DNA of 64,000 nt, taken from contig NZ_CP058278.1 in the NCBI RefSeq assembly GCF_013389455.1, positions 2,232,001-2,296,000 of the forward strand, written 5' to 3'. Source of the DNA: Flavobacterium inviolabile (GTDB lineage Bacteria; Bacteroidota; Bacteroidia; Flavobacteriales; Flavobacteriaceae). This document shows positions 35,801 to 44,432 of this stretch, one piece after another; position 1 is the first letter of the stretch, and every line of letters starts with the position of its first letter. A program made the position numbers and the translations under genes. The notes beneath the pieces are model-generated. The model saw only the letters and a program-made list of their open reading frames with translations. It was not told where the DNA came from and did not search any database.

Positions 35801-36994
35801 ATGAAAATCTTAACGAAAAGTTTAGTGGTATCACTATTCGCAGCAATGTACGGGCATACAACCCAGGCCCAGACATTTGTACAGGCTTATGCGAATATTG
35901 TGAACCAGAGTTCCCAATCGGGGATTTTAACGAATCTGACCGAGTTTGAAAACCTGGGCGTCAAATACAGGGGAACTGCTGCGCAGGCTAACACGCTGGA
36001 ATGGCTGAAAAACAAATACCTGAGCTATGGTTATACCGCCAGCCAGCTCACGGAAGACACATTTACCTATTCGGGAGCGACCTGTAAAAACCTGATCGTA
36101 ACCAAGATCGGAACGCTTTATCCGAATACCTATGTGATTGTTTGCGGACATTATGATACGATCACCGGAACCGGAACGAACGACAACGGCAGCGGAACGG
36201 TAAGTATCCTTGAAATTGCCCGTTTACTGGAAAATATCCCCACAGAATACTCCATTAAATTCATCAACTTCAGCGGGGAAGAAGACGGCCTGAGAGGAAG
36301 CCAGCACTATGTGAGTACGGTTGTGAACGGAACGACTCCGAAAATGAATATTAAAATGGTATTCAATATCGACGAAGTGGGTGGAGTAGCCGGAAAGGTG
36401 AACAATACAATTACCTGCGAACGCGACACGTCCAGCCCGACAGCAAATAACGCTGCCTCAAATACCATTACCAACGAACTGATCCAGTGCGTGCAGCTGT
36501 ATTCGCCGTTACAGACAAAATTATCCTATGCCTATGCCTCCGATTATATGCCTTTCCAGTCGAATGGCGAGGTAATTACCGGTTTTTTTGAAACAAACGA
36601 AACCACTTTTGCCCATACCGTAAATGACTTACTCGTTAATATGGATCCGGTATATGTATTTAATGTAGCCAAAGCTGCTACCGGAGCAACCCTGCATTTT
36701 GCCAAAGCAACCACGTCAGCCATCCTGAGCAGAGAGGATTTTGACAATACTTTTAATGTGAGTTTCTTTCCAAATCCGGTAAAAGATCTGCTAACCATTA
36801 ACAAAGGGAAATTAGAAGCAAGTCATTATACTTTTTCGATTTTGGACATCAACGGAAAGCAGGTTTTAAATCATAAAGTAAACGATGCAAAATTGCTGGA
36901 AACAGTAAATGTAGGTACATTGAGCAAAGGAATCTATATGGGGGTGCTGGAAGCAGAAGGGCACCGGATCTCAAAGAAAATTATAATAGAGTAA
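35801..36994 (+). CDS. secreted M28-family metallopeptidase with T9SS type A sorting domain
   Basis: The protein has 397 residues with a signal peptide ending near TTQAQ. The M28 zinc aminopeptidase core is visible: VIVCGHYDTITG (first His and Asp ligand region, about 110), GTNDNGSGTVSILEIAR (bridging Asp, about 130), INFSGEEDGLRGSQHYV (catalytic Glu pair, about 160), VFNIDEVGG and a later FETNETTFAHTVNDLL (His ligand). The C-terminal ~75 residues (VSFFPNPVKDLLTINKG, ILDINGKQVLN, LSKGIYMGVLEAEG, ISKKIIIE) form a type A sorting domain removed after T9SS export. It is probably an extracellular aminopeptidase used in nutrient scavenging. Confidence 0.94.
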   Translation: MKILTKSLVVSLFAAMYGHTTQAQTFVQAYANIVNQSSQSGILTNLTEFENLGVKYRGTAAQANTLEWLKNKYLSYGYTASQLTEDTFTYSGATCKNLIVTKIGTLYPNTYVIVCGHYDTITGTGTNDNGSGTVSILEIARLLENIPTEYSIKFINFSGEEDGLRGSQHYVSTVVNGTTPKMNIKMVFNIDEVGGVAGKVNNTITCERDTSSPTANNAASNTITNELIQCVQLYSPLQTKLSYAYASDYMPFQSNGEVITGFFETNETTFAHTVNDLLVNMDPVYVFNVAKAATGATLHFAKATTSAILSREDFDNTFNVSFFPNPVKDLLTINKGKLEASHYTFSILDINGKQVLNHKVNDAKLLETVNVGTLSKGIYMGVLEAEGHRISKKIIIE

Positions 36995-37065
36995 CAACTC
37001 GTTGTATAGCAGGATTGCTACAGTTTGGTATCTCAAATTGTGCAGAAGAAAACAACATTCCGTTA

Positions 37066-37073
37066 TACCTTTG
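37066..37073 (+). promoter_or_regulatory. orphan -7 element upstream of a terminator (possible small transcript)
   Basis: TACCTTTG matches TAnnTTTG; a TTG lies 25 bp upstream (37038-37040), slightly too far. It points into ~70 bp of DNA that ends in the terminator at 37140-37175 and holds no convincing gene. It may produce a short RNA of about 90 nt. Confidence 0.3.
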
Positions 37074-37139
37074 CCGCAAACCGAGAATAAACATTAAGGA
37101 AAAGTGGAAAACACTGGAAAAACACATATTCGATTAAAC

Positions 37140-37175
37140 AAAAAGCCCTTCCCGATATCAGGAAGGGCTTTTTTA
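37140..37175. terminator. bidirectional terminator between peptidase and uvrA
   Basis: GCCCTTCC (37145-37152) pairs with GGAAGGGC (37161-37168) with an A-tract before and a T-tract after. It sits next to the uvrA stop codon. Confidence 0.85.
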
Positions 37176-39962
37176 TTATAGCTTGTCTTTTAAATATTTT
37201 CCGGTAATGGAAGCTTTGTTTTTGGAAACTTCCTCCGGTGTACCGAAAGCCATTAACTGGCCGCCGTTTTCACCGCCTTCTGGGCCGATATCAATAATAT
37301 AATCGGCACATTTAATTAAATCCAGATTGTGTTCGATAACAATAATGGAATGCCCTTTTTCGATTAATGCCTCGAAAGAAGCCAGTAACTTTTTAATATC
37401 GTGAAAATGCAGACCGGTTGTTGGTTCATCAAAAACAAACAATGCCTTGTCTTTTGTAACGCCTTTTACCAGGAAAGAAGCCAGTTTTATACGTTGTGCT
37501 TCACCACCGGACAGGGTAGAAGAGGATTGTCCCAATTGTACATATCCCAAACCAACATCCTGTAACGGCTGTAATTTCTGGGTAATTTTGGTCTGACCGT
37601 GCAAATTGAAAAAAGCAATCGCATCGTCAATGGTCAGGGTCAGCACATCGTCGATATTTTTATTCTCGAAATTAACTTCCTGTATTTCCTTTTTAAAACG
37701 TTTTCCGTTGCAGGTTTCACATTCCAGGTGAACATCGGCCATGAACTGCATTTCGATCGTAACGGAGCCTTCTCCTTTACAGGTTTCGCAACGTCCGCCA
37801 TCGACATTAAAAGAGAAATGTTTCGGCTGGTAGCCTCTCATTTTAGAAAGATGCTGTTTGGAGAACAAATCACGGATATCGTCATACGCCTTGATATAGG
37901 TCACCGGATTGGAACGCGAACTACGGCCAATCGGGTTCTGGTCCACATATTCAATATGCTTGATATGGGAATAACTGCCTTTCATTTCGGTGAATTGCCC
38001 GGCTTTTTCGCCAACGCCTTCCAGCTGTTTCTGCATGGCAGGAAACAGTATTTTTTTTACCAAAGTACTTTTTCCGCTTCCGGAAACTCCGGTAATAACC
38101 GTAAGGCATTCCAGAGGGAAAGTAACGTTGATGTTTTTTAAATTGTTTTCACGGGCACCGATAATGTCAATATGATTTTTGAACTTCCTTCTTTTTTTAG
38201 GAACTTCAATTTCCATGGTACCGTTCAGGTATTTGGCGGTAAGTGAATCTGCTTTCAGGATCTCCTCATAAGTTCCCTGAGCAACAAGATCACCACCCAA
38301 AGTTCCGGCTTCCGGTCCGATATCAATGATCATATCGGCAGCTTTCATGATATCCTCATCGTGTTCCACAACAATTACGGTATTCCCTAAATTGCGCAGG
38401 TTTTCCAATACGGTTATCAGGCGTTCGGTGTCTTTGGGGTGCAAACCGATACTCGGTTCATCCAGAATATACATGGATCCTACAAGGCTGCTTCCCAAAG
38501 AAGTGGCCAGATTGATACGCTGCGATTCTCCTCCGGAAAGTGTTGCCGAATTACGGTTTAACGTTAAATAGCTTAATCCTACTTCATCCAGAAAGCGCAA
38601 ACGATTGTTGATCTCGATCAAAAGACGTTTGGCTACTTTTTCATCATATTCAGATAAGGTAAGCGCTTTAAAAAAATCGATCAGGTTTTTAATTGGCAGA
38701 TCAACCAGGTCGGAAATGGTTTTCCCGCCCACAAAAACATAATTTGCTTCCGGGCGCAGACGCTTTCCTTTACAAACATTACATTTCGTTTTTCCGCGGT
38801 AACGCGACAGCATCACGCGGTTCTGGATTTTATAATTTTTCTCTTCCAGTTCCTGGAAAAAATCATCCAGTCCGGTAAAGAATTTATTCCCTTTCCAGAT
38901 CAGTGCTTTTTGAGCATCTGTTAATTCAAAGAAAGGTTTGTGTATCGGGAAATCAAATTTATAAGCACTGTTCACCAATTGATCGCGGTACCAGCTCATG
39001 CTTTCACCACGCCACGGATAAACGGCATTTTCATATACAGACAGGGCTGTGTTGGGAATAACCAGCTCTTCATCAATACCGATTACGTTTCCGTAACCTT
39101 CACATTTCGGGCAGGCTCCGTAAGGATTGTTAAAGCTGAACAAATGAACATTCGGCTCCAGGAAGGTAATCCCGTCCATTTCGAAGCTGTTGCTGAACAC
39201 GATGCGTTTCTCGCTATTTACTTCCTGCAAATAACATTCCCCTTTACCTTCATAAAAAGCAGTCTGGGCGGCATCGGCAAGGCGGTTGTAAAATTCTTCA
39301 TCTTCCTTTACAACAATCCTGTCAATGATTAATAAAACATCTTTATTGTCCAGCGTATGCTGTTCGATCTCATCCAGACGCACCATTTGGTTGTCGACTA
39401 AAACACGGGCAAAACCCTGTTGCAGCAGCACCTTTAGTTTGTCTTCCAGTTTTCTGCCGTCTTCCAGGTGAATAGGCGCGAGCAGCAACCATTTGCTGTC
39501 CGGTTCAAATTGCTGAACCTGGTCAATTACATCCGTTACGGTATCTTTTTTTACTTCACGGCCGGAAACCGGAGAAATGGTTTTCCCGATCCGGGCATAT
39601 AGTAATTTCAGGTAATCGTAAATTTCGGTAGAAGTTCCCACGGTAGAGCGGGCATTGGTGGTATTTACTTTCTGTTCTATGGCAATAGCCGGAGCAATAC
39701 CTTTGATATATTCTACTTTCGGCTTGTCCAGCCTGCCTAAAAACTGTCGGGCATAGGAGGACAAACTTTCCACATAACGGCGCTGTCCTTCGGCATATAA
39801 CGTATCGAAAGCCAGGCTCGATTTTCCCGATCCCGAAAGACCAGTCACAACCACTAATTTATTTCGCGGAATAGCGACATCGATGTTCTTTAAATTGTGT
39901 AGTTGAGCCCCTTTTATGATAATATTCTTTTTGGGCTCGAGTGTTGTGATATCCGTTTTCAT
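37176..39962 (-). CDS. uvrA: UvrABC excinuclease subunit A
   Basis: The protein has 928 residues, close to the usual ~940. Two ABC ATPase modules are present. The first has Walker [13 protein letters not shown], the zinc-module cysteines in [10 protein letters not shown] and CNVCKGKR, signature [10 protein letters not shown] and Walker [13 protein letters not shown]. The second has Walker [13 protein letters not shown], zinc-finger cysteines in CETCKGEG and CETCNGKRF, signature [10 protein letters not shown] and [11 protein letters not shown]. It dimerises to find bulky DNA lesions and loads UvrB in nucleotide excision repair. It is monocistronic with a -7 element 21 bp upstream. No uvrB or uvrC is in the window. 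Confidence 0.98.
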   Translation of the reverse strand: MKTDITTLEPKKNIIIKGAQLHNLKNIDVAIPRNKLVVVTGLSGSGKSSLAFDTLYAEGQRRYVESLSSYARQFLGRLDKPKVEYIKGIAPAIAIEQKVNTTNARSTVGTSTEIYDYLKLLYARIGKTISPVSGREVKKDTVTDVIDQVQQFEPDSKWLLLAPIHLEDGRKLEDKLKVLLQQGFARVLVDNQMVRLDEIEQHTLDNKDVLLIIDRIVVKEDEEFYNRLADAAQTAFYEGKGECYLQEVNSEKRIVFSNSFEMDGITFLEPNVHLFSFNNPYGACPKCEGYGNVIGIDEELVIPNTALSVYENAVYPWRGESMSWYRDQLVNSAYKFDFPIHKPFFELTDAQKALIWKGNKFFTGLDDFFQELEEKNYKIQNRVMLSRYRGKTKCNVCKGKRLRPEANYVFVGGKTISDLVDLPIKNLIDFFKALTLSEYDEKVAKRLLIEINNRLRFLDEVGLSYLTLNRNSATLSGGESQRINLATSLGSSLVGSMYILDEPSIGLHPKDTERLITVLENLRNLGNTVIVVEHDEDIMKAADMIIDIGPEAGTLGGDLVAQGTYEEILKADSLTAKYLNGTMEIEVPKKRRKFKNHIDIIGARENNLKNINVTFPLECLTVITGVSGSGKSTLVKKILFPAMQKQLEGVGEKAGQFTEMKGSYSHIKHIEYVDQNPIGRSSRSNPVTYIKAYDDIRDLFSKQHLSKMRGYQPKHFSFNVDGGRCETCKGEGSVTIEMQFMADVHLECETCNGKRFKKEIQEVNFENKNIDDVLTLTIDDAIAFFNLHGQTKITQKLQPLQDVGLGYVQLGQSSSTLSGGEAQRIKLASFLVKGVTKDKALFVFDEPTTGLHFHDIKKLLASFEALIEKGHSIIVIEHNLDLIKCADYIIDIGPEGGENGGQLMAFGTPEEVSKNKASITGKYLKDKL

Positions 39963-39982
39963 AGCAAAAAATCAATGGAATG

Positions 39983-39990
39983 CAAAGATA
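39983..39990 (-). promoter_or_regulatory. -7 promoter element of uvrA
   Basis: TATCTTTG on the minus strand matches TAnnTTTG, 20 bp before the ATG. No exact -33 TTG. Confidence 0.5.
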
Positions 39991-40144
39991 GTCAAAAAGA
40001 AATTTTTTATTTTTCTTATTGCTAAAGATTCTGATAAAAAAGTTATTCCTTTTTAAAGAGCCGGTTTCGCGGGATTCGGCCTGCATTTTTGATACTAAAA
40101 ACAGGAAATTATTGTATGAAAATATGTTAATTTTTAAAATTGTG

Positions 40145-40176
40145 TTGCTATGTAACAAAATATTATGTTATATTTG
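40145..40176 (+). promoter_or_regulatory. Bacteroidota-type promoter of the sigma-factor gene
   Basis: TTG at 40145-40147, 21-bp spacer, TATATTTG at 40169-40176; a full match to TTG-N17-23-TAnnTTTG. The predicted leader before the ATG at 40277 is about 95 nt. Confidence 0.68.
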
Positions 40177-40276
40177 GCTTAACATTAAATCTAATTTAAC
40201 ATTTGCCTATAGGATAAAAATACTTTTTAGAAAACATTTTTTCGAAAATCCAAACCAAAAACTAAAAGGTATTGTT

Positions 40277-40861
40277 ATGGCTAATGTTGTACTTCCAGAC
40301 GCTGTCTTGGTGAAAAATTATGTAGGTGGAGATGAAACTGCTTTGGCTACACTAATTGAGAGACATCAATCAAAAATTTATGGTTTTATTTATTCTAAAG
40401 TAATGGATCGTGAAATTACGGAGGATATATTTCAGGATACCTTTATTAAGGTAATAAAAACATTAAAAACAAAAAACTATAACGAAGAAGGTAAGTTTTT
40501 ACCCTGGGTGATGCGTATTTCACATAATTTGATTGTCGATTATTTCAGAAAATCGAAAAAAATGCCTTATCACAGAGAAACGGAAGAGTTTTCTATTTTT
40601 TCTATCATGACCGACAACAGTCCGAATGTGGAAAACCGGATTATCAGTGAGCAGGTAGAAGTGGATTTACAGCGTTTAATCGAGGAACTTCCTGAGGATC
40701 AGAAAGAAGTACTGGTAATGCGTATGTATCAGGACCTTAGCTTTAAGGAAATCGCCGATTTAACCGGAGTGAGCATCAATACAGCTTTGGGAAGAATGCG
40801 TTATGCGTTGATGAACCTGAGAAAAGTGATCGAGAAAAATCAAATTATTTTAACGAACTAA
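40277..40861 (+). CDS. sigma-70 family RNA polymerase sigma factor
   Basis: The protein has 194 residues from the ATG at 40277. Region 2 is at about residues 25-95 (LIERHQSKIYGFIYSKV, ITEDIFQDTFIKVIK, LPWVMRISHNLIVDYFRKSK). Region 4 is at about 130-190 (LPEDQKEVLVMRMYQDLSF followed by KEIADLTGVSINTALGRMRY). The size and lack of region 3 fit the ECF type. No anti-sigma gene is adjacent. Similar flavobacterial proteins are widely conserved and are usually followed by a very small gene, as here (50-bp gap). Its target promoters are unknown. Confidence 0.92.
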   Translation: MANVVLPDAVLVKNYVGGDETALATLIERHQSKIYGFIYSKVMDREITEDIFQDTFIKVIKTLKTKNYNEEGKFLPWVMRISHNLIVDYFRKSKKMPYHRETEEFSIFSIMTDNSPNVENRIISEQVEVDLQRLIEELPEDQKEVLVMRMYQDLSFKEIADLTGVSINTALGRMRYALMNLRKVIEKNQIILTN

Positions 40862-40911
40862 ACAATATTATATATAAAGATGCGTTATATTAGTATAATT
40901 AAAGCACTAAT

Positions 40912-41055
40912 ATGGCAAAACTTTACTCTAAGAAAAAAAAAGCAAGTCAAACTATGTTACCTAAAAAAGAAACTATAAGTTTTTTACTCAGTTATTCTAA
41001 AGCATTGAGTATTGTTAAAGTAGGTGATTTGACGTTTGAAAATCTTGCTAATTAA
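40912..41055 (+). CDS. 47-residue basic protein following the sigma-factor gene
   Basis: The ATG at 40912 opens 47 codons ending at TAA 41053-41055, with an intrinsic terminator four bases later. The product starts MAKLYSKKKKASQTMLPKKE, then has an amphipathic helix (TISFLLSYSKALSIVKVGDL) and ends in TFENLAN. I believe small proteins of this pattern are conserved next to this sigma factor in other flavobacteria, but I could not check. The placement between sigma gene and terminator supports a real gene, perhaps a modulator of the sigma factor. Confidence 0.66.
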   Translation: MAKLYSKKKKASQTMLPKKETISFLLSYSKALSIVKVGDLTFENLAN

Positions 41056-41058
41056 GGA

Positions 41059-41091
41059 ACATCCCGGTACATAGTATCGGGATGTTTTTTA
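41059..41091. terminator. bidirectional terminator between small gene and nth
   Basis: ACATCCCG (41059-41066) pairs with CGGGATGT (41078-41085), followed by TTTTTTA. Confidence 0.82.
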
Positions 41092-41757
41092 TTTAGCGGT
41101 TTTCGGACTCTTTTTATAATACTCGTCTATAACCGATTTCCTTCCGATGGTCTGGGTGATAATATCTTTTTCCAGGCTCCATCCTCTTGCCGGAGAATAT
41201 TCCCTACCGTACCAGATGATCTGTAAATGCAGGTCGTTCCATAATTCACGCGGGAAAATGCGTTTGGCATCCTTTTCGGTTTGCTGTACATTTTTTCCGT
41301 TCGATAAATTCCAGCGGTACATCAGTCGGTGAATGTGGGTGTCTACCGGGAAAGCCGGAACGCCAAATGCCTGCGACATAACCACACTGGCTGTTTTGTG
41401 TCCAACGGCAGGCAGCTCTTCCAGCGCGGCAAAATCCTGCGGTACTTCGCCGTTGTGCTTGTCAATCAGGATCTGCGACAAACCGTGTATCCCTTTTGAT
41501 TTCATGGGTGATAATCCGCATGGTCTGATGATCTCCTTGATTTCTTCCACACTCATTTTTACCATATCATAAGGATTGTCGGCCTTGGCAAACAATAAAG
41601 GTGTGATCTGGTTTACCCGTACATCGGTACATTGTGCCGAAAGCAAAACCGCTATTAACAAGGTGTAGGGATCTTTATGATCTAACGGAACCGGGATTTC
41701 GGGATATATTTCATTTAACGTATTTATAACAAATGTGATTTTATCTTCTTTGGTCAT
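41089..41757 (-). CDS. nth: endonuclease III-family DNA glycosylase lacking the Fe-S cluster ligands
   Basis: The protein has 222 residues. The helix-hairpin-helix ALEELPAVGHKTASVVM carries the catalytic Lys121, and FPVDTHIHRL has the catalytic Asp139, as in endonuclease III (AP lyase and oxidised-pyrimidine glycosylase of base excision repair). The overall length and N-terminal LLIAVLLSAQCTD match the family. However, the C-terminal loop that normally holds four cysteines (C-x6-C-x2-C-x5-C) aligns without gaps to Ser188, Leu195, Asp198 and Ile204 here, so no [4Fe-4S] cluster can form. Only two other cysteines exist (Cys43, Cys80). The gene diverges from bcp with a 34-bp gap. Confidence 0.9.
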   Translation of the reverse strand: MTKEDKITFVINTLNEIYPEIPVPLDHKDPYTLLIAVLLSAQCTDVRVNQITPLLFAKADNPYDMVKMSVEEIKEIIRPCGLSPMKSKGIHGLSQILIDKHNGEVPQDFAALEELPAVGHKTASVVMSQAFGVPAFPVDTHIHRLMYRWNLSNGKNVQQTEKDAKRIFPRELWNDLHLQIIWYGREYSPARGWSLEKDIITQTIGRKSVIDEYYKKSPKTAK

Positions 41758-41778
41758 TTTTGCCTACTTTTATAAAAA

Positions 41779-41786
41779 CAAATATA
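41779..41786 (-). promoter_or_regulatory. -7 promoter element of nth
   Basis: TATATTTG on the minus strand matches TAnnTTTG, 21 bp before the ATG at 41757. It overlaps the leader of the divergent bcp gene. Confidence 0.5.
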
Positions 41787-41791
41787 CGGCG

Positions 41792-42244
41792 ATGACAACA
41801 TTAAAAAAAGGCGATAAGGCTCCTAATTTTTCGGGAGTTGATCAGGATGGAAAAACACATACTCTGGCAGACTATAAAGGAAAAAAGTTAGTAGTGTTCT
41901 TTTATCCGAAAGCAAATACTCCGGGATGTACGGCCGAAGCCTGTGATCTGAGAGATAATTTTGAGCGTTTTCGGGCAAACAATTATGAATTGCTGGGTGT
42001 GAGTGCTGATAGTGCCAAAGCGCAGGGTAAATTCAAAGAAAAATATAGCTTTCCTTTTCCGTTACTGGCAGATGAAGACAAATCGGTTATTCAGGCTTTT
42101 GGCGTGTGGGGACCTAAAAAGTTTATGGGTAGAGAGTATGACGGGATTCACCGTACCACTTTTGTAATTGATGAAAACGGAATTATTGACGAGGTGATTT
42201 CGGAAGTAAAAACCAAAGCACATGCCAGTCAGATCTTAAAATAA
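41792..42244 (+). CDS. bcp: thioredoxin-dependent peroxiredoxin, Bcp/PrxQ type
   Basis: The protein has 150 residues from the ATG at 41792. An ATG at 41735 in the same frame overlaps the divergent nth gene and would add a non-conserved extension, so it is rejected. The peroxidatic motif NTPGCTAEACD gives Cys46 and, five residues later, the resolving Cys51 typical of alpha-type Bcp. VFFYPKANTPGC and the late GIHRTTFVIDENG are family hallmarks. It reduces hydroperoxides in the cytoplasm with electrons from thioredoxin. The pairing with a DNA repair gene suggests a shared oxidative-damage theme, though this may be coincidence. Confidence 0.96.
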   Translation: MTTLKKGDKAPNFSGVDQDGKTHTLADYKGKKLVVFFYPKANTPGCTAEACDLRDNFERFRANNYELLGVSADSAKAQGKFKEKYSFPFPLLADEDKSVIQAFGVWGPKKFMGREYDGIHRTTFVIDENGIIDEVISEVKTKAHASQILK

Positions 42245-42249
42245 GACAT

Positions 42250-42278
42250 AAAAAAAGCCGGAATTTCCGGCTTTTTTT
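42250..42278. terminator. bidirectional terminator after bcp
   Basis: GCCGGA (42257-42262) pairs with TCCGGC (42266-42271), with A6 before and T7 after. Confidence 0.82.
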
Positions 42279-42291
42279 ATAGGTATTTATC

Positions 42292-43776
42292 TTAATTGGA
42301 GGTTTCTTCTTCCAGTTGTTTTTGTTCGCCGCAGCCAAACAAGTGATTCACTTTAATCAGTTCGGCGATACCTTCCGGAAGCATTTCTTCCCATCCCTGC
42401 TGCCCGTCATGAATCATTTTTAAAACTTCACGGGAGAAGATCTTTAAGTGTTCTTTATCAAAATCAGTGATGTCCACCACTTTTCCGTTATAGGCAAAGA
42501 ACTTGTACAGTTCTTTCATACGCGGATGTACTTTCAGGTTTTGAGAGGTAACAATGTTTCCGTCTTCATCTTCCATAGGATACAGGAATACTTTTAAGTC
42601 GCGGTAGAATAATTTACCGAAGGCTTCCAGTATACCACCGCTTAAATGACGGTAATATTTCTCATCAAAAATATCGATCAGGTTGCTCACACCCATAGCC
42701 AGTCCCATTCTTGCTTTGGAATACTCAGAGAAATATTCCACTACTTTATAATATTCCTGGAAATTGGAGATCATAACTGTTTGTCCCAATGAACAAAGCA
42801 GTTCGGCACGGTCCATAAAGTCACGTTCGTCAATTTCTCCTTCGGATAACAGGTTGGATAAAGTGATTTCGAAAATAACCATCGCATTTTCTTTGTCTAC
42901 TTTTTTCTCTTCCAAGAACATTTCATAGGACTTCTGGTACATGTCCATATTTACTTTGGTTACCGGGCGGAAACTTCCGCGCAGAGCCAGGATGTTTTTA
43001 CGGTAAAGTATCGAAGCCGGCAGGATGTTGTTTCCGTCTGGACCAAACATCACCGCATCGGTCATTCCGTTTTTCACTAATTGTAAGCTCATTAAACGGT
43101 TGTCGACATCTTTAAAACGCGGACCGGAGAAATTGATGGTGTCAATTTCCAGCTGGTCTTTGTCCAGGTGATCGTACAGGTAACGCAATAATTTTTTAGG
43201 ATCATTGTGTTTGTAATACGCTCCGTAAATAAGGTTAACACCTAAAATACCCAGGGTTTCCTGTTGCAGTCTCGGATCTGTTTCCTTAAAACGGATGTGC
43301 AGTATGATTTCGTTATAATCTTCTTCCGGGTCCAGCTGGTATTTAATACCAACCCATCCGTGTCCTTTGTATTGTTTGGCAAAATCAATTGTTGCTACAG
43401 TATTTGCATAACTGAAGAACATTTTGCTGGGATGTTTGTCTCTTTTTAAGCGTTCTTCTACAAGTCTTATCTCGTGAGAAAGCATTTTTTTTAACCTGCT
43501 TTCAGTAACATAGCGGCCGTCATCTTCCACTCCGTAAATAGCATCACTAAAATCCTTGTCATAAGCCGACATTGCTTTTGCAATTGTTCCGGAAGAACCA
43601 CCGGCTCTGAAAAAATGCCTTACTGTTTCCTGTCCGGCGCCAATTTCAGCAAAGGTTCCGTAAATGTTTTTGTTGAGGTTAATGCGGAGAGCTTTTTCTT
43701 TTAGAGCGGGGATGTGTTCAATCTCCCGGTCTCCTTTTAAAGTAATTTCGTTATCTGAGTTTTTCATAAGTGCCAT
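42292..43776 (-). CDS. conserved protein of unknown function, ~490 residues
   Basis: The protein has 494 residues (or 491 from an ATG nine bases later). It has no signal peptide or membrane helix and is soluble and acidic. Conserved-looking motifs include IYGTFAEIGAGQETVRHFFR near residue 38, KMFFSYANTVATIDFAKQYK near 118, GVNLIYGAYYKHNDPKKLLR near 180 and MVIFEITLSNLLSEGEIDER near 300. Proteins of this type are widespread in Bacteroidota and some databases label them as nicotinate-nucleotide adenylyltransferases, but I see no HxGH or ISSTxxR nucleotidyltransferase motif. It is monocistronic with a -7 element eight bases upstream of the ATG. Function is unknown. Confidence 0.8.
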   Translation of the reverse strand: MALMKNSDNEITLKGDREIEHIPALKEKALRINLNKNIYGTFAEIGAGQETVRHFFRAGGSSGTIAKAMSAYDKDFSDAIYGVEDDGRYVTESRLKKMLSHEIRLVEERLKRDKHPSKMFFSYANTVATIDFAKQYKGHGWVGIKYQLDPEEDYNEIILHIRFKETDPRLQQETLGILGVNLIYGAYYKHNDPKKLLRYLYDHLDKDQLEIDTINFSGPRFKDVDNRLMSLQLVKNGMTDAVMFGPDGNNILPASILYRKNILALRGSFRPVTKVNMDMYQKSYEMFLEEKKVDKENAMVIFEITLSNLLSEGEIDERDFMDRAELLCSLGQTVMISNFQEYYKVVEYFSEYSKARMGLAMGVSNLIDIFDEKYYRHLSGGILEAFGKLFYRDLKVFLYPMEDEDGNIVTSQNLKVHPRMKELYKFFAYNGKVVDITDFDKEHLKIFSREVLKMIHDGQQGWEEMLPEGIAELIKVNHLFGCGEQKQLEEETSN

Positions 43777-43783
43777 AATGTTG

Positions 43784-43791
43784 CAAAGTTA
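43784..43791 (-). promoter_or_regulatory. -7 promoter element of the 494-residue protein gene
   Basis: TAACTTTG on the minus strand matches TAnnTTTG. It lies so close to the ATG at 43776 that the transcript would be nearly leaderless or would start at the second ATG (43767). Confidence 0.4.
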
Positions 43792-43939
43792 GCAAAATAG
43801 GCAGTCTAATAAAAGAGAATGATTCTATTTTAATAAAGTAAAAAGCAAAAAATGCCAATTGAAGCAGGGCGGTTGTGCTTTAATTGTTTGATAGAGAGCT
43901 GTAAAAAATAATGCCGGTTTAAAACCGGCATTGAAAGTG

Positions 43940-44380
43940 TTATTTGTTATGCTGCTGTAAATCAACAGCATTATTGTAATCTTCTTCGATAAAGATAAAT
44001 TTGTATTCCCTGCTGTTTTTTGTTTCCAGTAATAAAATGAAATTTTTAGGATTCAGAAAATTTCGTATGCTCGTGGTATTTGTGGTGAAGTGCTGAATCT
44101 TTTTGTTGTCAAAGATTATTGTCACGGAATCGGATAAACTAATGATATCGCTGGCACTTCCGAACATAAGATTTATTTGCTGCGTCAGAGAATTTTCCTT
44201 TGCTAACGGAAAGGTGTATTCTTTGGCCGATTTATAACTTTTTATCGTGATATCATGTCCGCTTTTGTTGATATATGTGTATTTCTCAATAAAAGTTTCG
44301 TCTACTATTTTACTGCAAAAGATCACTGAAAACATGATAATCAACAACAGTAAAAGTGATATAACTGACCGGTTTCTCAT
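43940..44380 (-). CDS. small envelope protein of unknown function
   Basis: The protein has 146 residues. The N-terminal segment SVISLLLLLIIMFSVIFC is hydrophobic and ends in a Cys that could be a poor lipobox (VIFC) or simply a membrane anchor. The rest is beta-rich and hydrophilic (YTYINKSGHDITIKSYKSAK, SVTIIFDNKKIQHF). It lies 52 bp downstream of the lipoprotein metallopeptidase on the same strand and is probably co-transcribed. I do not recognise the family. Confidence 0.68.
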   Translation of the reverse strand: MRNRSVISLLLLLIIMFSVIFCSKIVDETFIEKYTYINKSGHDITIKSYKSAKEYTFPLAKENSLTQQINLMFGSASDIISLSDSVTIIFDNKKIQHFTTNTTSIRNFLNPKNFILLLETKNSREYKFIFIEEDYNNAVDLQQHNK

Positions 44381-44432
44381 TTTCTTACTTTAGGGTTCTC
44401 CCGGATTTTTAAAACAGGAGGGAACGGTATTG

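Larger units (their letters stand above)
39963..40276. other. divergent intergenic region uvrA / sigma factor
   Basis: This is 314 bp of AT-rich DNA with promoters for both sides. The sigma-factor leader is predicted to be about 95 nt long. The frame in front of the sigma-factor ATG is open back to 40019, but it is Lys/Ile/Leu-rich and lacks a start, so I treat it as untranslated. Confidence 0.6.

Noticed and set aside
40019..40276. Long N-terminal extension of the sigma factor
   Set aside because: It begins with TTG, is Lys/Leu/Ile-rich like AT-rich non-coding DNA and contains the predicted promoter; the ATG at 40277 gives the family-length protein.
41735..41791. Upstream ATG of the Bcp peroxiredoxin
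   Set aside because: It lies inside the divergent nth coding sequence and would add an unconserved extension before the conserved N-terminus.
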